Source: JAUYQR01 sp050632395 (lineage in GTDB: Bacteria > Pseudomonadota > Alphaproteobacteria > Rhodobacterales > Rhodobacteraceae). Taken from it: 64,000 bases of DNA. Where the stretch lies: assembly GCF_050632395.1 (NCBI RefSeq), contig NZ_CP192600.1:2294001-2358000 (forward strand), written 5' to 3'. The translations under genes and the position numbers were made by a program. This document shows, piece by piece, positions 15,450 to 23,264 of this stretch (its first letter is position 1; each line of letters opens with the position of its first letter). Under the pieces are notes generated by a model. It did not search any database. It was not told where the DNA came from and saw nothing but the letters and a program-made list of their open reading frames with translations.

Positions 15450-16901
15450 ATGACCACCATCATCAAGAACGGCACCGTCGTCACCGCTGACCTCACCTAC
15501 ACGGCTGATGTGCGGGTGGAGAACGGGGTGATCACCGAGATCGGGCAGGGCCTCAAGGGCGGCACCGAACTCGACGCGACCGGCTGCTACATCATGCCCG
15601 GCGGGATCGACCCGCATACGCATCTGGAGATGCCGTTCATGGGCACCTACTCCGCCGATGATTTCGAGAGCGGGACGCGGGCGGCCCTGTCGGGCGGGAC
15701 GACGATGGTGGTCGATTTCGTGCTGCCGGGGCAGGGGCAGGGGCTGATGGATGCTGCCCAAATGTGGCACAACAAGTCGGGGCGGGCGAACTGCGATTAT
15801 TCCTACCACATGGCGGTGACGTGGTGGGGGCAGAAGGTCTGGGACGACATGGAAGGCAGCGTGAAGGCGGGCATGACCTCGTTCAAGCACTTCATGGCCT
15901 ACAAGGGCGCCTTAATGGTGAACGACGACGAGATGTTCCAGTCGTTCCGCCGGGTGGGCGATCTGGGTGGGCTGGCGATGGTGCATGCCGAGAACGGTGA
16001 CGTGGTGGCGGAACTAACTGCGAAGCTTCTGGCCGAGGGTAACACCGGGCCGGAAGCGCATGCCTATTCGCGCCCGCCGCAGGTGGAGGGCGAGGCGACC
16101 AACCGCGCGATCATGATCGCCGACATGGCGGGGGTGCCTTTGTATGTCGTGCATACGTCCTGCGAGGAGAGCCATGAGGCGATCCGGCGCGCGCGGATGC
16201 AGGGCAAGCGGGTCTGGGGCGAGCCGTTGATCCAGCACCTGACCTTGGACGAGAGCGAGTATTTCCACCCCGATTGGGACCATGCCGCGCGGCGCGTGAT
16301 GTCGCCGCCGTTCCGGTCGAAGGCGCATCAGGACAGCCTGTGGGCGGGGTTGCAATCGGGCTCGTTGAGCGTGGTCGCGACGGATCACTGTGCCTTCACG
16401 ACCGAGCAGAAGCGGTTTGGTGTGGGCAACTTTGCCAAGATCCCGAATGGGACGGGTGGGCTGGAAGACCGGATGCCGATGCTCTGGACCCACGGGGTGC
16501 GGACGGGGCGGTTGACGATGAACGAGTTTGTTGCTGTTACGTCAACAAACATCGCCAAAATCCTGAATTGTTACCCGAAGAAGGGCGCGGTTCTGGTTGG
16601 GGCGGATGCTGATCTGGTGGTGTGGGACCCGGAGAAATCGAAGACGATCACGGCTTCAAAGCAGCAATCGTCGATTGATTACAACGTGTTCGAAGGCAAG
16701 GAAGTGACCGGCCTGCCGCGCTTTACGCTGACGCGGGGGCATGTGGCGATCCATGACGGCGAGGTTCGTACGCAGGAAGGCCACGGGAAGTTTGTCGCAC
16801 GCGAACCGCGACCCGCGGTGAACCGGGCGCTGAGCCAGTGGAAGGAATTGACCGCGCCCCGCCCGGTGGAGCGGACCGGGGTTCCGGCAACGGGGGTATG
16901 A
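15450..16901 (+). CDS. hydA: Dihydropyrimidinase (hydantoinase type)
   Basis: A 483-residue cyclic amidohydrolase with a binuclear metal site. Motifs seen are GGIDPHTHLEMPF (metal His pair, about residue 57), SFKHFMAYKG (carboxylated Lys, about residue 150), MVHAENGD (metal His, about residue 183), VVHTSC (about residue 239) and VVATDHCAF (metal Asp, about residue 316). It opens 5,6-dihydrouracil or dihydrothymine to N-carbamoyl-beta-amino acids, feeding the amidohydrolase upstream. The start ATG 15450 has AAAGGATAA upstream. D-hydantoinase activity is common in this family. It is separated from the upstream gene by the AT-rich insert. Confidence 0.95.
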   Translation: MTTIIKNGTVVTADLTYTADVRVENGVITEIGQGLKGGTELDATGCYIMPGGIDPHTHLEMPFMGTYSADDFESGTRAALSGGTTMVVDFVLPGQGQGLMDAAQMWHNKSGRANCDYSYHMAVTWWGQKVWDDMEGSVKAGMTSFKHFMAYKGALMVNDDEMFQSFRRVGDLGGLAMVHAENGDVVAELTAKLLAEGNTGPEAHAYSRPPQVEGEATNRAIMIADMAGVPLYVVHTSCEESHEAIRRARMQGKRVWGEPLIQHLTLDESEYFHPDWDHAARRVMSPPFRSKAHQDSLWAGLQSGSLSVVATDHCAFTTEQKRFGVGNFAKIPNGTGGLEDRMPMLWTHGVRTGRLTMNEFVAVTSTNIAKILNCYPKKGAVLVGADADLVVWDPEKSKTITASKQQSSIDYNVFEGKEVTGLPRFTLTRGHVAIHDGEVRTQEGHGKFVAREPRPAVNRALSQWKELTAPRPVERTGVPATGV

Positions 16902-16908
16902 CGAGCGT

Positions 16909-17034
16909 TCAGGGTTCGCCCTGTTCGGCCTCTTCGTCCTCGCTTTCGGCGGTGGCGAGGGTGATGATGGGGATGTCGAAATAGACCTCGTCAAGGTCTT
17001 CGGGCGTGGGGGCATAGGCGAGGGTCGTCTGCAT
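16909..17034 (-). CDS. Small acidic protein, 41 residues
   Basis: ATG at 17034 follows a near-consensus ribosome binding site GGAGGA with 5-base spacing. The product (MQTTLAYAPTPEDLDEVYFD then IPIITLATAESEDEEAEQGE) is very acidic, with no Cys, Lys or Arg. It runs convergent to hydA, with the stops eight bases apart, and divergent to the ABC importer genes. No family is recognised. The strong start signal makes it worth calling in spite of its size. A role as an acidic regulator, a protein decoy or a modified-peptide precursor is open. Confidence 0.55.
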   Translation of the reverse strand: MQTTLAYAPTPEDLDEVYFDIPIITLATAESEDEEAEQGEP

Positions 17035-17130
17035 GGCGGTCCTCCGGTTCGGTGGGGTGGACGTGGGAAGGTGCGGGCGGCCGTTCAAGGCTGCCCGAGG
17101 CGGGCAACGGTTTTGTGAAGGGACGGCCTT

Positions 17131-17934
17131 GTGAAGGATACGACCAACCTCGGGGGCGATCAGGCGGTGATCGAGGCGAAGGGGCTGAATCTGGTGTTCC
17201 AGACCGCAGACGGGCCGGTGCATGCGTTGAAGGACGTGAACCTGACGGTAAACCGGGGGGAGTTCGTCAGTTTCATCGGGCCGTCGGGCTGTGGCAAGAC
17301 CACGTTCCTGCGCGCGATTGCGGCGCTGGAAACGCCGACCGGCGGCACGCTGACGGTGAACGGTATGACCCCCGACGCAGCGCGGCAGGCGCGCGCTTAC
17401 GGCTACGTGTTCCAGGCGGCGGGGCTTTATCCGTGGCGGACGATTGCGGGCAATATCAAGCTGCCGCTGGAGATCATGGGGTTTTCGAAGGCCGAACAGG
17501 ACAGCCGGGTGGCGCGGGTGCTGGAGCTGGTGGAGCTAGCGGGATTCGGGAAGAAATACCCTTGGCAACTGTCGGGCGGGATGCAGCAGCGGGCGTCGAT
17601 TGCACGCGCGCTGGCATTCGATGCGGATATCCTGTTGATGGATGAACCCTTCGGGGCGCTGGACGAGATCGTGCGCGACCGGTTGAACGAGGAAGTGCTG
17701 AAGCTGTGGGCGCGGACCGGGAAGACCATCGGGTTCGTGACCCATTCGATCCCCGAGGCGGTCTATCTTTCGACCAAGATCGTGGTGATGAGCCCACGGC
17801 CGGGGCGGATCACTGATGTGATCGACTCGCCTTTGCCGAAGGAGCGGCCCTTGGACATTCGCGACAGCCGGGAGTTCATCGAGATCGCGCACCGGGTGCG
17901 CGAAGGCTTGCGCGCGGGGCATTCGGATGAGTGA
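17131..17934 (+). CDS. ABC transporter ATP-binding protein (nitrate/taurine-type importer)
   Basis: A 267-residue ABC ATPase of the SsuB/TauB/NrtD-like group. Walker A is GPSGCGKTTF (about residue 50), the signature is LSGGMQQR (about residue 149) and Walker B is ILLMDEPFGALD. It energises import with the permeases at 18350-20067 and the binding protein at 20106-21086. The start is GTG 17131 with GAAGGGA upstream. Position beside dihydropyrimidinase suggests a pyrimidine, hydantoin or related substrate. Thiamine-precursor or riboflavin-type importers of this group look similar, so substrate choice rests on context. Confidence 0.92.
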   Translation: MKDTTNLGGDQAVIEAKGLNLVFQTADGPVHALKDVNLTVNRGEFVSFIGPSGCGKTTFLRAIAALETPTGGTLTVNGMTPDAARQARAYGYVFQAAGLYPWRTIAGNIKLPLEIMGFSKAEQDSRVARVLELVELAGFGKKYPWQLSGGMQQRASIARALAFDADILLMDEPFGALDEIVRDRLNEEVLKLWARTGKTIGFVTHSIPEAVYLSTKIVVMSPRPGRITDVIDSPLPKERPLDIRDSREFIEIAHRVREGLRAGHSDE

Positions 17935-17943
17935 GGTAGCGGC

Positions 17944-18279
17944 GTGAGCGGGCTCAGTTTCGTGTGGCTGGGGGCCGCGACTGCGGTGTTCGTGGCGGCA
18001 AATGCGGTGTTGAAAACCTATGCCGTGAAGGGCGGGGTGTCGGTTCTGGTGGGGGCGCTGGCGCTCTTTTGCCTTGGCAACTGGTTGATGGTGCATGTGA
18101 TGCGTCTGAACGGGCTGGGGTTGGCGATTGCGCTGTCGGCAATTTTCCAGCTGGTGGCGATCACGGTGATGGCGATCTTCGTCTTTGGCGAGCGGCCGAC
18201 CGCGCTGCAACTGGCCGGGATGGCGCTGGGGTGCGTGGCGGTGGCGATGATCGCCTGGCCGGCGGGAGCGAAGGGTTGA
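17944..18279 (+). CDS. SMR/EamA-like four-helix membrane protein
   Basis: A 111-residue protein with four hydrophobic helices and the length of small multidrug resistance (SMR) proteins. The third and fourth helices keep the FGERPTALQLAGMALG turn typical of SMR/EamA folds. The membrane-embedded Glu of SMR pumps in helix 1 is absent; that region reads AATAVFVAANAVLK. It therefore may not be a proton-coupled drug exporter. It lies nine bases after the ATPase gene and inside the importer operon, so it is probably co-transcribed. Start GTG 17944. Confidence 0.7.
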   Translation: MSGLSFVWLGAATAVFVAANAVLKTYAVKGGVSVLVGALALFCLGNWLMVHVMRLNGLGLAIALSAIFQLVAITVMAIFVFGERPTALQLAGMALGCVAVAMIAWPAGAKG

Positions 18280-18305
18280 GCGGCGTGCGAGGTGCAGGCG
18301 TGGGA

Positions 18306-18338
18306 GCCTCCGGCGGGGATATTTGGAGACAGATGAAA
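18306..18338 (+). repeat. Interspersed Rhodobacterales-type intergenic element, copy 1
   Basis: Contains GCCTCCGGCGGGGATATTTG followed by GAGACAGATGAAA. Related copies occur at 21166-21197 and 43789-43842. The shared core is a CCGG-type GC-rich part, GGATATTTG(G/A), a G/A-rich part resembling a ribosome binding site, and often ATGAAA. It lies between the SMR-like gene and the first permease. Confidence 0.6.
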
Positions 18339-18349
18339 TCGGGGGCGGA

Positions 18350-19225
18350 ATGGGCGTGAAAGGAACGGCGCTTCCGGTTCTGAGCGTGCTGGGGATCATT
18401 GTGGTCGTCTGGTATCTTGGCGCGGTCTGGCTGAATTCGACTTGGGTCTACGATCAGGCAGAGCGGGCGGGGACCACCGTTTCCTTTGGCGAGATGGTAG
18501 GCCAGACGATGGCGCAGGAGCGGCCCTTGCTGCCACCGCCGCACCAGGTGGCGGCAGAGTTGTGGAAGGGCGTGGCGGGTCAGGCGGTGACCTCGAAGCG
18601 CAGCCTCGTCTACCACGGGTTCGTCACGTTCAAGGGCACGATGATGGGCTTTGCGCTTGGGATCGTGCTGGGTGTGGCGCTGGCGATGTCGATCGTGCGG
18701 TTCCGGGTGATGGACATGAGCGTGATGCCCTGGGCGATCATCAGCCAGACGATCCCCATCGTGGCGCTGGCACCGATGATCCTTGTGGTGGCGAACCAGA
18801 TCGGGGTGCAGGACCGCGATGTGCCGAAAGCGATCATCGCCGCCTACCTGAGTTTCTTTCCGGTATTGGTCAGCATGGTCAAGGGGTTGCGCAGCCCCGA
18901 CCAGATGCAGCTTGATCTGCTTCGGACCTATGGCGCAAGCGAGACGCAGACGTTTCTGAAGCTGCGGTTGCCGGCGTCGATGCCCTATTTTTTTGCCAGC
19001 CTGAAGGTTGCGATCGCGGCAAGCCTGATCGGCACCATCGTCGGAGAGTTGCCGACCGGGGCCATCGAGGGGCTTGGCGCGCGGATGCTGATCGGGTCGC
19101 AATTCGGCGAGCCCCTCATCATGTGGGCTGCGCTGTTTGCAGCGGCGATCCTTGCGGGGCTGTTGATCCTGGGCGTTGGGGTGGTGGAGCGGTTTGCGCG
19201 GGCACGAATGGGGGTTCCGGCATGA
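18350..19225 (+). CDS. ABC transporter permease (BPD type)
   Basis: A 291-residue inner-membrane permease of the SsuC/TauC-like group with about six helices. The EAA-type loop is YGASETQTFLKLRLPASMPYFF, quoted here as GASETQTFLKL and RLPASMPYFF (about residue 205). A first helix is followed by a long polar segment and then PPPHQV, as in this family. ATG at 18350 (MGVKGTALPVL) is chosen; an alternative TTG at 18323 lies in the repeat element. Its stop overlaps the start of the second permease (ATGA). With the next gene it forms a heterodimeric pore. Confidence 0.9.
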   Translation: MGVKGTALPVLSVLGIIVVVWYLGAVWLNSTWVYDQAERAGTTVSFGEMVGQTMAQERPLLPPPHQVAAELWKGVAGQAVTSKRSLVYHGFVTFKGTMMGFALGIVLGVALAMSIVRFRVMDMSVMPWAIISQTIPIVALAPMILVVANQIGVQDRDVPKAIIAAYLSFFPVLVSMVKGLRSPDQMQLDLLRTYGASETQTFLKLRLPASMPYFFASLKVAIAASLIGTIVGELPTGAIEGLGARMLIGSQFGEPLIMWAALFAAAILAGLLILGVGVVERFARARMGVPA

Positions 19226-20067
19226 GCTGGATCGCGGGAACCGTTGTTTTCTGGCTGACGGCCTGGGCGCTGAACGCGCGGGTGGCGGCGAGCGGTTGGG
19301 CGAAAAGCCGGGTGGGGCGGGCGTTCGTGCCGGTGCTGTTTGGGGTGACGATCCTTGCGGTATGGGAGGGACTGGTGCGGGGGCTGAACGTGGCCCCGGT
19401 GATCCTGCCTGCGCCGAGCGCGATTGCCACCAAGGTGGCAGGGTCGTTGCCGCTGCTGTGGGTGGATTTCGCGCAGACCTTTCTGAAAGGCGCGCTGCCG
19501 GGGTTTGTGATCGGCTGCGGCGCGGCGGTGCTGACGGCGATTGCGATTGACCGCTCGCCGTTCTTGCAGCGCGGTTTGCTGCCGGTGGGCAATTTCGTGG
19601 CGGCGCTGCCTATTGTCGGCCTCGCGCCGATTCTGGTGATGTGGTTCGGGTTCGACTGGCAGTCGAAGGCGGCGGTGGTCGTGGTGATGGTGTTCTTTCC
19701 GGTGCTGGTCAACATGGTCGCCGGTCTGCAGGCCTCCGAGCGGATGCAGCGCGACCTGATGGCCACATGGGGGGCAAGTTACTGGCAGAGCCTGTTCAAG
19801 CTGCGGCTGCCGGCATCGATGCCGTTCCTGTTCAACGGGCTTAAAATTGCATCGACTTTGGCCCTGATCGGGGCGATTGTTGCCGAGTTTTTCGGCAGTC
19901 CGGTCTATGGCATGGGGTTTCGCATCTCGACCGAGGTGGGGCGGCTTGGCCTTGACATGGTATGGGCCGAGATTGCGGTGGCGGCATTGGCGGGGTCGGT
20001 CTTTTATGGGCTGATCGCGCTGATCGAACGGGGGGTGACGTTCTGGCACCCGTCGCAAAGGCATTAA
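19222..20067 (+). CDS. ABC transporter permease, second subunit
   Basis: A 281-residue binding-protein-dependent permease, paralogous to the preceding gene. The EAA loop reads WGASYWQSLFKLRLPASMPF (about residue 190). Start ATG 19222 overlaps the previous stop by 4 bp, which indicates translational coupling. Two distinct permeases with a single ATPase is a common layout for NMT1/THI5-type importers in alphaproteobacteria. A small hairpin follows it before the binding-protein gene. Confidence 0.9.
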   Translation: MSWIAGTVVFWLTAWALNARVAASGWAKSRVGRAFVPVLFGVTILAVWEGLVRGLNVAPVILPAPSAIATKVAGSLPLLWVDFAQTFLKGALPGFVIGCGAAVLTAIAIDRSPFLQRGLLPVGNFVAALPIVGLAPILVMWFGFDWQSKAAVVVVMVFFPVLVNMVAGLQASERMQRDLMATWGASYWQSLFKLRLPASMPFLFNGLKIASTLALIGAIVAEFFGSPVYGMGFRISTEVGRLGLDMVWAEIAVAALAGSVFYGLIALIERGVTFWHPSQRH

Positions 20068-20071
20068 CCAA

Positions 20072-20088
20072 AGGCCCGTAAAGGGCCT
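20072..20088 (+). promoter_or_regulatory. Intra-operon hairpin before the binding-protein gene
   Basis: AGGCCC and GGGCCT pair perfectly around the 5-nt loop GTAAA, five bases after the permease stop and 18 bp before the binding-protein start. Such hairpins often protect the downstream mRNA, so that the binding protein is made in excess over the membrane subunits. That role is inference. Confidence 0.5.
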
Positions 20089-20105
20089 CAACACGGGAGA
20101 AGTTG

Positions 20106-21086
20106 ATGAAAAAGCTACTGACGGGGGCGTTCCTGGCCGCAATGGCGACCAGCGCGCAGGCCGAGGACGTGACGCTGCAACTGAAGTGGGTCACGCAGGC
20201 GCAGTTCGCGGGCTACTACGTGGCGCAGGCAAAGGGGTTCTATGAGGAAGAGGGGCTGAACGTCACCATCCTTCCGGGCGGACCCGATATTGCGCCGACG
20301 CAGGTGATCGCAGGCGGTGGTGCCGACGTGGTGGTGGACTGGATGCCATCGGCGCTTGCAGCGCGCGAAAAGGGTCTGCCGCTGGTCAACATCGCGCAGC
20401 CTTTCGCATCCTCGGGCATGATGCTGACTTGCCTTGCCGACACCGGGATCAAGGAGCCGAAGGATTTCGCCGACAAGACGCTGGGCGTCTGGTTCTTTGG
20501 CAACGAATATCCCTTCCTGTCGTGGATGAGCCAGCTTGGCCTCAAGACCGACGGCAGCCCTGGTGGCGTGACGGTGCTGAAGCAGGGCTTCAACGTGGAC
20601 CCGCTGCTGCAAAAGCAGGCGGCGTGCATCTCGACCATGACCTACAACGAATACTGGCAGGTGATCGATGCCGGGATCACACCTGAACAACTGGTGACCT
20701 TCAAGTATCAGGACATGGGTGTGGCCACGCTGGAAGACGGGCTTTACGTGCTTGAAGACAAGCTCAAGGACCCGGCCTTCGAAGAGAAGATGGTCAAGTT
20801 CGTGCGCGCCAGCATGAAAGGCTGGAAATACGCCGAGGCAAACCCGGACGAGGCGGCGATGATCGTGCTTGAGAACGACCAGACCGGCGCGCAGACCGAA
20901 AAGCACCAAAAGCGCATGATGGGCGAAGTGGCCAAGCTGACCGCTGGGTCCAACGGGGCGCTAGATGTGGCAGCTGCGGAAAAGACCGTGGCGACGCTGC
21001 TGGCTGGCGGGTCCGATCCGGTGATCACCAAAGCGCCGGAGGGTGCCTGGACAAGCGCCATCACCGACAAGGCGCTGGCGAACTGA
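20106..21086 (+). CDS. ABC transporter substrate-binding protein (NMT1/THI5-like)
   Basis: A 326-residue periplasmic binding protein. Residues 1-19 (MKKLLTGAFLAAMATSAQA) form a Sec signal peptide. The mature start DVTLQLKWVTQAQFAGYYVA is the hallmark of the NMT1/THI5-like family. Members bind pyrimidine-like or thiamine-precursor molecules and other small organic ligands. Its position at the end of the importer operon, downstream of dihydropyrimidinase, suggests a pyrimidine, dihydropyrimidine or hydantoin ligand. Start ATG 20106 has GGGAGAAG five bases upstream. A strong terminator follows at 21103. Confidence 0.93.
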   Translation: MKKLLTGAFLAAMATSAQAEDVTLQLKWVTQAQFAGYYVAQAKGFYEEEGLNVTILPGGPDIAPTQVIAGGGADVVVDWMPSALAAREKGLPLVNIAQPFASSGMMLTCLADTGIKEPKDFADKTLGVWFFGNEYPFLSWMSQLGLKTDGSPGGVTVLKQGFNVDPLLQKQAACISTMTYNEYWQVIDAGITPEQLVTFKYQDMGVATLEDGLYVLEDKLKDPAFEEKMVKFVRASMKGWKYAEANPDEAAMIVLENDQTGAQTEKHQKRMMGEVAKLTAGSNGALDVAAAEKTVATLLAGGSDPVITKAPEGAWTSAITDKALAN

Positions 21087-21102
21087 TCGTTTGACAGTGG
21101 AG

Positions 21103-21132
21103 GACGCGCCCGGTGGAAACACCGGGCGCGTC
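21103..21132 (+). terminator. Terminator hairpin of the importer operon
   Basis: A perfect 13-bp stem (GACGCGCCCGGTG / CACCGGGCGCGTC) is closed by a GAAA tetraloop and followed by TTGCATTT. It lies 16 bp after the binding-protein stop codon. The stem is very strong although the T-tract is broken. Confidence 0.85.
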
Positions 21133-21165
21133 TTGCATTTGGCGGCGGCGGGGTTTTCCACCCGC

Positions 21166-21197
21166 GCACCCCCGGAGGATATTTGGGGAAGCGGAAG
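21166..21197 (+). repeat. Interspersed Rhodobacterales-type intergenic element, copy 2
   Basis: Contains GCACCCCCGGAGGATATTTG followed by GGGAAGCGGAAG. Same core as the copies at 18306 and 43789 but without the final ATGAAA. It lies between the importer terminator and the XRE-family regulator gene. Confidence 0.55.
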
Positions 21198-21267
21198 CCC
21201 GCAGCTTTTCAAGCTTTGTAAATCGTGTGCGGGCCTGTAAATCTGGCGGCAGCGTCCGGGGATTTCG

Positions 21268-22545
21268 ATGCCGCTTTCAGCACTGACAGGAACACGTCTG
21301 CGCGAACGGCGGCTTGCCGCTGGGCTGCGACAGGCGGATGTCGCGGCAGCGGCTGGCATCTCGGCGTCGTACCTGAACCTGATCGAGCACAATCGGCGGC
21401 GGGTTTCGGGCAATGTCCTCGACCGGCTGGGCGCGGCGCTTGGGCTGGAGCGGACCGCGTTTTCCGAGGGGCGCGAAGCGGCGCTGCTGGATGATCTGCG
21501 CGCGGCGGCGGCGGCATCGGAAGGCGCGGGTGCCGAGGTCGAGCGGCTGGAGGAGTTTGTCGGCCGGTATCCGGGCTGGGCGGCGCTGGTGGCCGCGCAG
21601 CACGGCCGGGTGATGCGGTTGGAACGGGCGCTTGAGGCGTTGAACGACCGTATGACGCATGACCCACATTTGAGCCATGCCTTGCACGAGGTGCTGTCTG
21701 CGTTGTCCTCGGTCCGCTCTACCGCGGCGATTTTGGCCGAAACCGAGGATCTGGAACCCGACTGGCGCGAGCGGTTCCACCGCAACCTGCATCAGGACAG
21801 CGAGCGGATGGCGGTAGGGGCCGAGGCGCTGGTGGCCTATCTGGATGCGGGGTCGGGAGCGGAGGATGAGGGCTTCGTCGCCCCGCAGGAGGAGATGGAA
21901 AGCTGGCTGAGGTCGCGCGACTGGCAGTTCAGCGACGAGGAGTTGCGCCACGGCGTGGCGGGAGAGGTGGCGGGCCTTGCCTCGAGTGCCGCGCGGGTGC
22001 TGGCGGCGGGGCATGTGGCGCGGGCGGCGCGGGATGCGCACGACATGCCGCGTGAGGTTTTTATCGGGGCATGGCAGGCGGTGGGGCCGGACCCTGTGGC
22101 GCTGGCCGAACGGTTGGGGGCCAGCGTATCGGCGGTGATGCGGCGGCTGGCGGCGCTGCCCGAGGCGAAGGTCGGGCTTGTGGTCTGCGACGCCTCGGGG
22201 ACGTTGACGTTTCGCAAGCCGTCGCCGGGGTTCCAACTGCCGCGCTTCGGCGCCGCATGCCCGCTGTGGCCCTTGTATGCGGCCCTTGGCCGACCGATGC
22301 AGCCCATCGAGGCGGTAGTTGAAATGGCGGGGCAGACCGGCGCGCGGCACCGTGTGATCGCATTTTGCGAGACGCGTCATCCGGCGGGCTTGCGGGGGCC
22401 GGAACTGCGCGAGGCCTCGATGCTGATCCTGCCGCTGGCGGGGCGCGAGGGGGCGGCGCTGCGGGTCGGGTCGACTTGCCGGATCTGTCCGCGCGGCGAC
22501 TGTCCCGCGCGGCGCGAGCCGTCGATCATTACCGAGGTTCCATGA
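21268..22545 (+). CDS. XRE-family regulator of the short-chain fatty acyl (ScfR/RamB) type
   Basis: A 425-residue transcription factor. The N-terminal XRE helix-turn-helix covers about residues 8-62 (LRERRLAAGLRQADVAAAAG, then SASYLNLIEHNRRRVS). The C-terminal domain ends in the cysteine block CRICPRGDCPARREPSI, typical of ScfR/RamB regulators that sense short-chain acyl-CoA or acetate status. A region around residues 130-190 (LSHALHEVLSALSSVRSTAA) looks like a dimerisation or histidine-kinase-like helix. It heads a locus with a response regulator and a transporter-kinase. CAAGCTTTGTAAA at 21210-21222 resembles a RamB-type site and could serve autoregulation. Confidence 0.85.
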   Translation: MPLSALTGTRLRERRLAAGLRQADVAAAAGISASYLNLIEHNRRRVSGNVLDRLGAALGLERTAFSEGREAALLDDLRAAAAASEGAGAEVERLEEFVGRYPGWAALVAAQHGRVMRLERALEALNDRMTHDPHLSHALHEVLSALSSVRSTAAILAETEDLEPDWRERFHRNLHQDSERMAVGAEALVAYLDAGSGAEDEGFVAPQEEMESWLRSRDWQFSDEELRHGVAGEVAGLASSAARVLAAGHVARAARDAHDMPREVFIGAWQAVGPDPVALAERLGASVSAVMRRLAALPEAKVGLVVCDASGTLTFRKPSPGFQLPRFGAACPLWPLYAALGRPMQPIEAVVEMAGQTGARHRVIAFCETRHPAGLRGPELREASMLILPLAGREGAALRVGSTCRICPRGDCPARREPSIITEVP

Positions 22546-22569
22546 GGCACGCGGGCCTCGTTCGCGGCT

Positions 22570-22598
22570 TTGACAGGGCGCGCGGTTCCGTCGATAGT
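22570..22598 (+). promoter_or_regulatory. Candidate sigma-70-type promoter for the response regulator gene
   Basis: TTGACA at 22570-22575 is followed after 17 bp by GATAGT at 22593-22598. It sits about 35 bp upstream of the GTG start at 22632, just after the XRE regulator stop. The -35 box is perfect; the -10 box matches at four of six bases. Confidence 0.5.
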
Positions 22599-22631
22599 GG
22601 GGGTGGCCGACAGCGGCCGGGGGGAACGGAA

Positions 22632-23000
22632 GTGGCGCAGCACGTGCTCCTTGTCGAGGACGAGCCGAACATTGCCGAGGCGATCCGCTTCATCCTGACG
22701 CGGGATGGCTGGCGGGTGTCGCATGTGGCCGACGGGCTGGCGGCGCTGGCACGGGTGGCTGAAACCCGGCCCGATCTGATCATCCTTGACCACATGTTGC
22801 CGGGCCTGTCGGGGCTTGAGGTGCTGGCGGCCTTGCGCGCCGATCCGGCAACAGCTGCGACCAAGGTGCTGATGTTGACCGCGCGAGGGCAAGAGCGCGA
22901 CCGCGAGGCCGCGAGCCTTGCCGGGGCGGACGGCTTCATGGCCAAGCCGTTTTCCAACGCCGAGATCCTGGCCGAGGTGCGCGCGATGGTGGCGCGCTGA
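22632..23000 (+). CDS. Single-domain response regulator (CheY-like)
   Basis: A 122-residue receiver domain with no output domain. The acidic pair is VEDEPN (about residues 8-13), the phospho-acceptor Asp is in LIILDHMLPG (about residue 53), the Thr is in MLTARG and the Lys in FMAKPFS (about residue 105). The start is GTG 22632 with a G-rich purine run upstream; the frame upstream reads through the previous gene and is not real. It is the likely partner of the histidine kinase two genes downstream. With no DNA-binding domain, it must act through protein contact. Confidence 0.92.
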   Translation: MAQHVLLVEDEPNIAEAIRFILTRDGWRVSHVADGLAALARVAETRPDLIILDHMLPGLSGLEVLAALRADPATAATKVLMLTARGQERDREAASLAGADGFMAKPFSNAEILAEVRAMVAR

Positions 23001-23263
23001 TGCGTCGGCCGAAGCGCCCGATGTTTCTGGCTCGTGCGCCCTATAGACGGCGGCGCTTGCGCGATGCGGCGCGGTTGTTGCCGGTGTTCGGCATCGCCCT
23101 GCTGATCCTGCCGCTCTTGTGGGTGGACGATGGCGCAGAGCGGCGCCTGTCGTCGAGCGACGTGATCTATTTCTTTGTGCTTTGGACGCTGCTGATCGTT
23201 GTGGCGGCGCTCTTCGCCCCGGGCCTTCGGTCGGGCGACGATGCGGACGACGAGACCGACTGA
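23000..23263 (+). CDS. Small two-helix membrane protein
   Basis: An 87-residue protein of no recognised family. Its start overlaps the response regulator stop (TGATG), indicating coupling. A very basic N-terminus (MRRPKRPMFLARAPYRRRRL) is followed by a membrane helix (about residues 27-42), a loop, a second helix (about 56-74) and an acidic tail (DDADDETD). Position directly before the transporter-kinase suggests it may associate with it in the membrane. That is inference from context only. Confidence 0.75.
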   Translation: MRRPKRPMFLARAPYRRRRLRDAARLLPVFGIALLILPLLWVDDGAERRLSSSDVIYFFVLWTLLIVVAALFAPGLRSGDDADDETD

Positions 23264-23264
23264 G

